A stretch of DNA of 64,000 nucleotides from Kondoa malvinella. Its lineage: Eukaryota; Basidiomycota; Agaricostilbomycetes; Agaricostilbales; Kondoaceae. Location: contig BCIM01000007.1 in assembly GCA_039545315.1 (NCBI GenBank), forward strand, positions 956,745-1,020,744, read 5' to 3'. Both the position numbers and the translations under genes were made by a program. Numbering within the stretch: the first letter of the stretch is position 1; every line of letters begins with the position of its first letter. Of this stretch, positions 43,737 through 53,800 are shown piece after piece. The notes under the pieces were generated by a model that ran no database searches, was not told where the DNA came from, and saw nothing but the letters and a program-made list of their open reading frames with translations.

Positions 43737-45652
43737 ATGGCCGATCAAGCTCCCGTTGATTACGCGAAGCTTAAAGTGCCAGAGCTCAAGAAGCTACTCA
43801 AGGATCGAACCCTGCCTGTGTTGGTGTTTCGCGCCGGTGGTGGGACGTGATTGATTCGAGTGAAACAGGTCTGGCGTGAAAGCAGAGCTCGTTGCGCGTT
43901 TAAAGGGCGAAAAGTACGAGAAGCCTGTCAAAGAAGCCAAGCGCAAAGCTGCAGGTGAGTCCGCATCGCTTCAAGGCGAATGTGATGTTCAAGCTTTGAT
44001 GACAGGCGAAACGAGTGACCCAAAGCCCAAGAAGGCAAAGAAGAAGGGCGAGACGTCTGCTGCTCCTATTGAGAATGCTTCTATTCCATTGCCTGTCATA
44101 CCTTCTGTGCAAGGCGCAAGCAGAGCTGCGGCCTCTGGCTCGAAAGATGCTCCGAGGGCACCTACATCTGCTGGGCCTGAGCAGCCAGCTTCTCTGGCTT
44201 CCAGCTCGCGAGCATATGAACAAGGGCCATCAGGCTCGCAGACTATTGGCAGCTCTCAGGCTTCCAACACTCGTGATGTGCAACACACGAAAGAAAGATC
44301 TGTCGTCCAGACTTCGCAAGGTACTTCTGCTACCGGTATGCAGCTATCTGCGCCACCATCACGCTCTGCAGTTGCCGGGAGTTCAGCTGTGGCTCACAAG
44401 AAAGTCTCCGCCTCTCTGAAGCAGGTCCTGCCCGGATTTTCCAAGTCGTCAGCTCCAGCTAAAGCGGCACAACGCCCGCCAGTCGTAAAGCCACCAGTCG
44501 TAAAGCAATTCCAGCAGCTCTCTACTCTTTTGCCAAAAACAACAGTTTCCGCATTAGCTGTACCTATGCCAACGATTTTGCCCAAGGTAGCCACTGGACG
44601 AACGACTAAGCCAAGCCTCTCTACGATCAAAGTTACTGTCGCCAAACGTCCACCCTTTCTAGCGCCTAGACGCATTCAGATTCCGCAAGTAGCAGCCAAA
44701 GAGGCGCCTTCAGTTGCTGTGCAAAAGCTTTCACTCGACTGGATCCCAGGCTTCATCACGATCGGTCATTCCATCTTAGGCGTTAGCAATCTGAGTCCAG
44801 CTACTCTGAGGATGGACCCGAAGAGCGAATTGATTGCTTTGCGATTCTCCGTCAGCCGATTGATCACTTTGCTCGGCTCGCATAACGTCACATCTCTACT
44901 AGAAACACCAGAACGCATCTCTTCTGTTCTTTCCGCAGTCGCCTCAGTTTCGAGCTTAAAGAATGGCGTCGCGGTAGTCCAGCTTGTCGACGGTCGATCA
45001 GAGCATGTTCTCGAGGACAATGGCGAAGTCATCGGTCATGAGCATAACAGCGTACACGATCAAATCGTACACAGTGCGGGTGCTACCTCACTCGCACCGA
45101 AGCAAGAGGGAATCAGCAGTGCTTTAAGGCCAGATTGGACTGCACACATTTCATCATCAGCAGAAACAGAAATCGATGTTCTCGATTGCGTGCGATCAGG
45201 CAATGAGGAGGATTATCCACATGGCATGGCAAAGCTTTTCAAATCGAAATGTGGTCAGACTCGCGAGATGCTAGCTGCTAGAGCTTACATCTTGTCGCAT
45301 GTTGCTGTAAGCTCGCTGGTCTGCCACTGAAACGCGCTGATTTCAATGTTCGCAGCCGAATGCCATCTCTGGTCAGTATCAAAGCTTTCCTGATCAGCAA
45401 GCCGAATTCTCCGGTCAAGGTGCCATGCTACAAGCAAAGCAGCGAATCCGAATGAACAGGCAACAGAAGCTCTTTCTACCCCAGCAGCATTGTATCGAGT
45501 CAGTCTCGTTCATGGCGTATCATCATCCAGCGCTTTGTGTGGTCCAGACAATCAATTTTGCTCATCTTGTGGTTGCGCTGACTGGACAAGTGGTTGGCAA
45601 TGAGGAGGAAGGCTTGTTTGAAGGCTGGCAGAGCGTCTTTGTGCGCGAATGA
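43737..45652 (+). CDS. SAP-domain nuclear protein
   Basis: Exon 1 MADQAPVDYAKLKVPELKKL plus LKDRTLP joins (GTTGGT donor, CAG acceptor) to VSGVKAELVARLKGEK. Together they make a SAP motif at residues about 8-42 (helix-LKVxELKxxLKxRxLPxSGxKAxLVxRL), a DNA-binding module. A lysine-rich segment (KPKKAKKKG) and a long Ser/Ala/Pro-rich disordered region follow (about 60-290). The C-terminal region is more structured: LDWIPGFITIGHSILGVSNL, ELIALRFSVSRLITLLGSHN, HSVHDQIVHSAG-like, EIDVLDCVRSGNEEDYPHGM, AKLFKSKCGQTREMLAARAY, and after a last intron NAISGQYQSFPDQQAEFSGQ, CIESVSFMAYHHPALCVVQT and GQVVGNEEEGLFEGWQSVF. I do not recognise the C-terminal domain. A chromatin or transcription-related role is inferred from SAP only. 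Confidence 0.7.
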
Positions 45653-45882
45653 GGAATCAATGTGTCAATTGCAGTCCTGATGATACAACACGAATCTCTC
45701 TGGCGCCCATTGATACCTATTCCCGAAAGTTACACTGCTGCATCTCGCCTGCCCGCCTGGTATTCATACTACACTCGCATTCAAAGCGACCTATCACACC
45801 GCGCTTGCAATTGAGGTGTGAGTCTGGTAGACAATGCCTTGAGTCTCGTCAAAGTGAAGACTCTGACGATCTCTGCTTGGCG

Positions 45883-47354
45883 TCATGTCGGCCAATGAGA
45901 TGCTCTGCACTCCTTCGATGAGAAGTGATGTGAGAGGAGGCCAACATCGCTTACCTTTTCGTTGTCGTCGGATGTTTTAGACTTAAGGTGACCAACAGAT
46001 ATCGGCGATACCCGCGTGACGTTAGGCGACCGATCATTGCCTGAGGTGCGAGTATTGACGCCGTCTTGCGATTGCCTGGTGATGAGCTGGATCATGAGCG
46101 AAAGAGCGTAGATCTTGGAGACTGTCAATCGTCGTCAGACAGAAAAAGAAGACCGCCAATACTTGCTCACGTGGCTATGCGCGCAAAGATTGAAAACATC
46201 AGCCAGGTTGTACATTTGCGCGTGAAAGCCTACCCAGAAGGTCACTTGATACCATTCTTCTGTCGCAATCAGCCTTTGCAACTGAATGACAGATCAGCCA
46301 GATTCGAACGTCCGGTGTGTAGAAGGTACCAATAATGTGATCAGTGCGAAAGTAGATGACAGTGCAGAGGAGTTGATGATAATCAGGAGGTATCGCGTGA
46401 CTAGTGGAACGATGAGCCCAATGTGGCTGCTCAAGAGGAAAGAGAACGTGCTTAGAGACCTTGTGTTGCTATGCTCACTGCTCGATCGAAAGGAGAGTAG
46501 CTTGTATAGAAGGATTGTAGTATTGATGCAATCGATGGAGAAAGCCGAGCTGAAACGCTTGTGTCAGTACCGACAATGGTCTGTAGGCTCGTCCTCACCT
46601 ATAGTACGATACAGCAACGATACCGATGCCATCACCCCAAACGCGGTTGAAGATGTAGTAGGCCAATGCAAGGCCCTTCTGAATATCAGAGAACGCTGCT
46701 GCGAACAGCAAACGGCTTACAACGCTAGCGACAAATCCCAGTAGCAAGCTTGCGAGCACCCCAAAGGCAAGTGATTTGCCGAGGACCAGCCAAGCTCTCC
46801 TGGCGAAGTATCCTTGGGTTGCGACAGTAATGCAAGTCGCCAGACCTGTTGCTACTCCTTGCAACTTCTCTGCTGGCAAGCTACCGATGGTCAGCATTAG
46901 CGAGACAAAGAAGACAAAGCTAGACCCACTAGCTAGACCGCAGCTCAGCCGCCATAGGGTCGTAGAGATGCTTGACATGGATGATATTGATGACGTTCCA
47001 TATAACAACGGTCTCTGCCATGCATAGTAGTCCAAAGATCGGAACGAAGATGTGCGATAGCCATCTCTTGTCGTTATCCCCGAATCGACTGTAGTACTTC
47101 TGTGGTATTTAGCCTGACCCGATTTCCAGTGAATGAATCCCTCACGATCACGACCAAGCCCTTCACTGAAGATTTAGTGACGCCTTGCAGATATGAAAGC
47201 AAGACTGACCAGTACAGCACTTGAAAGGAATATATTTGCGACTATACCCTACATCGGTTGTCAGCTATATCGAAGGCATCGAGGGTGAACTCACATGGAA
47301 TCTAGCCGTTGCTGAAGACAAGGCGCCTTCAGGACTCTGGAAGCCTTCAGACAT
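45883..47354 (-). CDS. DUF6534-like seven-helix membrane protein, paralog 3
   Basis: MSEGFQSPEGALSSATARFH splices to GIVANIFLSSAVL. Then YYSRFGDNDKRWLSHIFVPI, FGLLCMAETVVIWNVINIIH, VKHLYDPMAAELR, then a helix with TIGSLPAEKLQGVATGLATC, ITVATQGYFARRAWLVLGKS, LAFGVLASLLLGFVAS, ALAYYIFNRVWGDGIGI, and finally SKIYALSLMIQLITRQSQDG with a polar tail. This is the clearest of the three copies for the DUF6534 pattern. An in-frame stop lies immediately upstream of the ATG at 47354, which fixes the start for the family here. There is no adjacent GMC gene; its neighbours are the SAP gene (convergent) and the Lys-rich gene. Confidence 0.65.
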
Positions 47355-47698
47355 TCTCGAGCGAGTTACGGATTAAGGGATAGATAATGTAAGAGGGAAA
47401 CAAGAGGTCTTGAAGGCAGCTCACGCTGAGCACAAGCCTCACGCCGACATTACCTGAGATGAAACTTTGATTACGGCGAACAGCTGAGTAGAGAACAGAA
47501 GCCTTGATTTGCGTAAGTCGTGATCACGCGGCTGAAAGAGCAGAATCAATTTCCTACTACACCCAGACAACAAATGCAGATATGTGTGGAGATCGAAGGC
47601 ACGAGACGTAGTCAGTGCAACCAGACTGTAAATAGAAGCCTCGCAGCAGGATAAGGGCGAAAAATCCGCGGTGTTTTACAGGTCAGGTGTTTCGCTGA
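47355..47698. other. 344-bp spacer upstream of DUF6534-3
   Basis: Nothing recognisable; presumably the DUF6534-3 promoter and the 3' end of the next minus-strand gene. Confidence 0.4.
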
Positions 47699-49960
47699 TC
47701 ACGCAGCCTTCTCTAGCAATTCGTTGAAGTACTTGAGTCTGCTGCAAAGCCTATAGCGGAAAGAATCAGCCAGAACTCTTCGCATATCAAGTAACATACC
47801 CAGCGATCTCATCTTTTCCGCTGGCAGACTCTTCAGCTGTCTTTGAGCCAATGCGTGGAATCAATTTGGCCAGCATTGCTCGCAGCGTCAGAGGATACTG
47901 CTAAACTTCTCAAATGGAGCGGGAGACGACTGGATAGATCGCACCTGAATGAGTTGAACTTCCTGCGTTTCTTCAAAATGGAAATCGTAGGAACAAGCTG
48001 CCGCTTCAAGATTGATAGCCAGCTCATGCATCGACAAGACTTTCTGATCTCGGGAATCAGCATGTGGGGTTGCCCAATCCATTTCCGGCGTACCTCTACT
48101 CTTTCTCTCGATTGATGCCAGAGCACTTCTTCCTCGTGCATGTCTTTCGCAGTCGCTTCTCGTTGCTTCTGCACTTGCTTCAGATCCGCGTCCATCTTCT
48201 TGCGCTTGAGTGAATTTGAATTCATTGAGCCCGAACCAGTCTGTATGTATCATCAGCTATCGCGAAAACGCAAGCACTTCTTCTGCATACAGTCAGGTGT
48301 AGCGAAGTTTCAGCAGCCTTTGCAAATCGACTCAGATGCTTCTTGAGCTGCTTGTACTCGTCCGCCGGTAGTTTTGAGCTTGACGTCCTGTCACCCAGAG
48401 ATCAGCCCCCGATCGGACAATTCAACATGGCACGCACAAGGTATCTTCTACAGCATCTTCGAGCAGGTTCACAATCAAATTCTCAGACATCTCGTCATCT
48501 TCATCCAGCACAGAAGCTTTTCGTTTGCCTTTCGCTTTTTTTGAAGCTCCATCTTCTTTCTCGGCTTTCTTCTTTGGACCAGGTTTGGCTTTCGCTTTGG
48601 AAGTGGAAGCGACTGGTTCTTTGACAGCTTTTGCTTTCGAGGTGGTAGATGCCGAATTTTCGGTAGCTTTAGAGCTAGATGCAGCTGAATCTATGCCCTT
48701 CGGTTTTGATGTAGAAGCAACAGGCTCTTTCGAGGCAGGTTTCGTCTTGACACCTTTTGACTTGCTCTTAGCTGGAGGCTCTTCCATTTCTGCATCAGAG
48801 TCATTTGCAGGTGCATCAGCGACCTTGGCTTTCGACTTGGGCTTGCTTCTCGATACTGGTGCTGCTTCGATTTCATCGTCGTCATCTGGGACGACCGATT
48901 TCTTCTTAGCGACTGGTTTCTTTGCGACAGCTTTCGGTTTGGAAGCCTTTGCAGGTGGTTCTTCCAGCTCTTCATCAAGCTCAGGATGATCTTCGACAGG
49001 TTTCTTCTTTGGTACAGCTTCCTTCCAAGCAGCTTTAGCCTTAGGCGCAGCTTTCTCCTTTGCAAAGACCTTCTCTTTCGCAATTGCATCTTTGGCGAGT
49101 TTGGCCTTCATCGCTTTGCTAGGTTTCGAAGTAGATTGAGCAGGTTCCGCATGCACATCCTCTGCAGCGGGCAGATCGTCATCTTCCTCTGTCTCCTGCG
49201 CTTTTTCCTTCCCCTTGGCTGCACCTGCTTTTCCCGCTTGCTTGCTCTTGCCATTTGTAGCGACAGGTCGGACAGCTTGAGGAGGTATCAAGACCACAGT
49301 GGATGTAGCAGACGCAGATACAGCTGGGGAAGAGACAGGTAATTTATCGCTCGCTCTGCCTTTGTTGGGACTCTTGCGCATCGCAAAGCCTTCCTTCGCT
49401 TTCTTGTTTGGTTGAGACGCAGGCGCTTTCTTGCTGCTTGGTCGAACAGAATCTTCGTCATCCGAGTCAAGTAACGGATTGAAGCCGTTTGCTGCAGCTT
49501 GTGGAGACTTTGTAAAGAGGTCTTGAGCGGACTTAGTAGCTGGTTTCGCTTTGACTCGTTTCTTGGGTACAGGTACAGATTCACCGTCTGAGTCTGTTTC
49601 GGCTGGACGTTTGCTCGTTGTGCTTGTCGTTAGTGTCGTTGTGGTAGTAGTCTGCGAGAAGAAAGCCATTGCATTGGGTAGAGCAAATGCAGCCTCACTT
49701 ATGGCGAGGAGGTCAGCCTTGTACGTGATCGAATGCCAGTGAACGCACTCCTTGTTCCCTCTACGGCGAGCATTCATCTTTTCTTCTCGAGTGAGCTGAC
49801 GCCCTGGCGTAGGTGGTGCGGGCGCTTTCGCAGCTTGAGCTATTTCGTTCATGCTCGGCACTTTCAATGGAGACGGGGAAGGCGAGAAATTGGGTCTCGC
49901 TGAATCTTGAGCCTCTTGTGAAGCACGAGGAGCATCATCGAATTCTTCTAAGATTGCCAT
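47699..49960 (-). CDS. Lys/Ala/Pro-rich nuclear-type protein with helical C-terminus, unknown
   Basis: The start MAILEEFDDAPRASQEAQDS leads to TPGRQLTREEKMNARRRGNK, then AAFALPNAMAFFSQ and a Thr run. A very long low-complexity region follows (about 49600-48450) of repeated KPK, KAK, EPVASTSKAK and PPAKA units with acidic clusters, resembling histone H1-like or nucleolar tails. The last exons join cleanly to a structured part: LPADEYKQLKKHLSRFAKAA, MNSNSLKRKKMDADLKQVQK, REATAKDMHEEEVLWHQSRE, KVLSMHELAINLEAAACSYD, FHFEETQEVQLIQ, YPLTLRAMLAKLIPRIGSKT and LCSRLKYFNELLEKAA. This looks like coiled coil plus a small domain. Segment 49698-49748 is an exact 51-nt GT...AG segment with a CTGAC branch, so it is probably an intron despite being open. 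I do not recognise a family. Confidence 0.62.
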
Positions 49961-50000
49961 GGCGAGCAGTCAAACAGAGAACCAAGTAGATAAACAGCGC

Positions 50001-50390
50001 TCAGCCGAGCGAAGTGTATTTCGTCAAACGGGTATCAAAAAGCTCAGGGAATCGTTGTCGTAAAGATCGTAAGATGTCTGCAGTCTCCAGCAGCTCGTGG
50101 TTGGCGATACCTAGGAAAGAGTCGAATTCGCTGTCACGGTATTACAACTGGAAGCACGTGACCTTTGCTCGCAACGATCATGCAATATTTGAAGGCCAGC
50201 CTGAGTCGAACGCAGTCAATGAGCAGGACAATTCATAGACACTTGCGCTTCCAGGTCGTTCCAGCGGTGGCCAAGAAAAAGGCAATGTTTCAAGCTTTAA
50301 ATTGGTCGAAGTGCAGCTAGTGTACCAGCATTGCCCAGACGCTCGTTGCTCTGACACCTCCTCTGTATTGGACGCGTGTCCAAGACGCAT
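50001..50390 (-). CDS. Small spliced gene (about 90 residues), helical, unknown
   Basis: Exons join as MRLGHASNTEEVSEQRASGQ, then CLKHCLFLGHRWNDLEAQ, then AGLQILHDRCEQ, then SEFDSFLGIANHELLETADI with LRSLRQRFPELFDTRLTKYT ending SLG and TGA at 50001. The introns have GT...AG ends, with phases matching at each join. The last exon is convincingly protein-like (amphipathic helix followed by RFPELFD). The 5' exon is weaker, and the true start may lie further upstream (another ATG near 50460). No family is recognised. It lies only 40 bp upstream of the Lys-rich gene start on the same strand and is divergent from the cysteine-rich giant. Confidence 0.45.
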
Positions 50391-50816
50391 CCCTTATCAG
50401 ATCGAAGTCTTGGAGCTTGTTCGCGATCCTCAAACAAAGCCTGCTTTGCGCCCACGGACATGACAATGGACAGCTACCCGAGCCAGCACTGGGCCTTCTC
50501 CTGCTTGCAGAGCGCCTCTCTTGAGCGTGGACTACTTACCTCGATCAGAGTCATCACCATCTGTCCCTGTCTCTAAGATCACCTTGCTAGAGCGGCAACC
50601 GCGATCCGCTGCGCGCAAATGGCGCCTATTTTCCCTTCGCGATCATGCGCGCGGCTTCCATTACTGTGGGCGAGCGGGCCAAAGACAATTGTGCTCGAAG
50701 CATTATGACTCTCCCTGTCTGGCGCTCTAGCCGGGACACTTCTCTCTTTTCCTTGTCCTTCCGCTTAATTGGCATCTTTCCCGTGCAAAGAATCACGCAG
50801 AAGATACGTGACAGCA
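50391..50816. promoter_or_regulatory. Divergent promoter region upstream of the CPL1-like gene
   Basis: 426 bp lie between the small minus-strand gene and the start of the large cysteine-rich gene. No distinct element was identified by eye. Confidence 0.35.
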
Positions 50817-53800
50817 ATGCTCATGAAGCGCGTCTTTGGTATTGCGCTGTTCTTGGTCATTCCTGCAGTGAAAGCTATAACCTGTATGTTGCGCAGCCCC
50901 TTCGTTGGACATATCAAGTAACTGACTGCTTGTACAGGTCTCCCCGGAACTGTAGGTCAATCAGGTTTCTTTCGTGCCGCGACTTGAACATATGTTATCA
51001 GGGACCGAACAGCGCGGGAACAGCTTGTAAGCCCGCTCACAACTTGAATATACCCTTGTCTTACTATCACACTCAAGGCATCGCTTGTACTGGAGTGCTT
51101 GTCTCTACGAAGGGCCTATGCAATACCGCTTGCTCTTCTGGCACTTCACCATCAGCTGATCGAACCAGATGTGATCCTTGCAGTCCAGGCTTCGCTGGGA
51201 TCAACGGAAACTGCTCACGATGTCGGTTGAACCTCCCTATCCAGACGATCGGGACTGATACATTATGTTTTGATGGACAGGCCCAGATGGACAAAAACCC
51301 AACTCAATCAGATATACATGCAGTGCATGCTCCGTAACTGAAGCAGGCACAGTAAGTCTCTTACCGAGTAGCTTTGGCGAATTTGATCAGCCTCACTACC
51401 AATAGGGCGGAACATGCACCACCTGCCCGAGTGGAAGTGGACCCAACAGTAGCTCTACCGCTTGTGTCCGGTGCTCTGGCGTATTGGTTGGCACGAATGG
51501 TGCGTTTCAAGCGGTCTCCTCAGCCAAGACAGCCAACAAATTTCGCAGGCTCTTGCAATACGGCCTGTGGTAGTGGGACCGAGCCAAACGACCAAAGAAA
51601 TGGATGCGTGGCATGCCAGGCAGGCTTTGCTGGCATCAATGGAGTCTGTACTCGCTGTAAGCTTTCATCTGCTTATCGCCCCTTGACTGTCTGATGAAGA
51701 GGCTTTATACTTATACAGGTCCATCGGGTCAAGTGCCGACGTGAGCATTTTACGAGACGTACGAAGAACTCATCAAGGCTTACATCTCGGATAGATCAAC
51801 TCGTTACAGCTGCTCAGCTTGTCCTTCTAATTCTGCGGGAGAGGTAAGACGAAAATTAGGCTGCCCTCAACTTGCCATACTGAGCTTGTGCAATAGCAAG
51901 GATTTTGCATCGTCTGTCCGCCTGGAACAGTAACAAGCTTTCCCTCAACTTCCTTGGCCCTGCTAAAGACTTTCGCAGGGTCCGAATCAAGCCATGACTC
52001 AGTGTGATCCATGCACGGGTGTCTTAATCTCAACTGCCGGTCAGCTCAGGTCTTCATCTCTACACAAAGGACGTTGTATACTTACGAGATCTCAGGCAGC
52101 TGCAATGTCGCCTGTAGTTCTGGCACGCAGCCATCGCTGGATCGAACAAAATGTGACGCTTGCCCAGCCGGTTTTGCTGGCATCAACGGAGTCTGCAGTC
52201 GTTGTAGGTGGTCATTCCTAGCTCGCATACATCTCTGAACATCTGTGAATAGGCCCTAGTGGTCAAACGCCCAATTCGATACGATATACTTGCAGTCTTT
52301 GCCCGGCGGACAGTGCTGGAACGAATGGATCTTGCTCCAAATGCCCACCTGGTACAGGGTCTGTCATTAAGATCAACGCAAAGCCCCGCGATACTGATCG
52401 GACGCTCTAGACCCTCGTCTTCAGCAACTACTTGTTAGTCCCACATCAGATTGCGGTCTAGGCTGATGTGTACCTGATAAGGTGAACGATGCTCTGGTGT
52501 TCTGATCTCCACAGCGGGTGAGTGCTCATCCCTGTGTTCTCGATTAGTCAGCCGATCTTCTACTCAACAGGAACTTGCAATGTCGCCTGCTCATCTGGAA
52601 CACAACCGAATGCAGGTGAGACTGAACTGAATTGTTCTTGCGCTAGCAAGCTGAAATATGTGTGATCAGACCATACTGGATGCAGTTAGTCCTTGTCATG
52701 CTTCCTACGAGATCCCAGTACTGAACCCGAGTATCCAGTTCCATGCCAAGGCAACACTGCAGGTATCAAGTCAGCCAAATGTGACCTGTTCCGCGTCCCA
52801 GCGCTGATAGTATATTCAGCGGAAGATGTTCCCAATGCCCGGCTGGCCAGACTCCGAACTCGATTCGATACACCTGCAGCGGATGTCCGTCCGACTCAGT
52901 TGGTAGCGACGGTAGATGTATGAAGTGCTCTCCTGGTACGTGGGAGCGCGTTCTTCCAATGCTTCAAGCTGACATTGGCTTTTAGGCTCTGGTCCAAATT
53001 CAAGCCAAACGGCTTGTGTGCAGTGCAGTGGTGTCCTCATCAGTACTTCAGCTGCCAGAACTCACAATTCGGGCTCATGCTCGTTGATTAGGCACGGCGG
53101 GAACATGTGACGTTGCCTGCTCGAGCGGTACTATGTGAGTGCAATACCTGCGACCTGCGACCTTATGCGACGACTGCTCACGTGATTCAGGCCAAATCAA
53201 GACCGCACGGCCTGCAGTCAGTATTGTTGAGCAGATGTATCGCTTTGCATCAAGCTGATTCGCATACAGTACCATGCCCTCCCGGATTTGCGGGTATCAA
53301 TGGTAAAGCAGCAGTTGTCGTAGTTCTGTTGTGCGCACGCTCATTAGTCTACATTTAGGTGTATGCAGTCGATGGTCGGTCAGCAGTTGGCACCCATAGA
53401 TAAAATGCTGAGACGGACAAAACAGTCCAAGTGGCCAGAGCCCGAACAGCATAAGATACTGTGAGGCTTCCAATATGCCTGATGATAAGCGATCTGATAT
53501 GTCCGACTGTGTGATAGCCTGTTCAGAGTGTTCGGCAAACACCGCTGGACAGAATGGCTTATGTTCTGACTGGTCCGTCTTGTCTCGTGATCCACTTCCA
53601 TCACTGATTGTGTCTCAGCGGACCTGGTCAGACCTTTCCCATCCAGCAGTGCGCGACTCAAGACATTTGATGCATCTAGGTTTTGGTCCCAATAGCTCGA
53701 AGACTGGTTGCACCAGATGCCCAGGAGTCACTATCTCTTCTTCGGGCGTCTGCAATGTTGCGGTATGTATTTGGATTGCTCTCTCAAAACCAATCTGACG

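Noticed and set aside
48525..48989. Plus-strand 154-codon ORF rich in Phe/Ala/Ser
   Set aside because: Antisense shadow of the Lys/Ala-rich coding region; no start context or splice partner.
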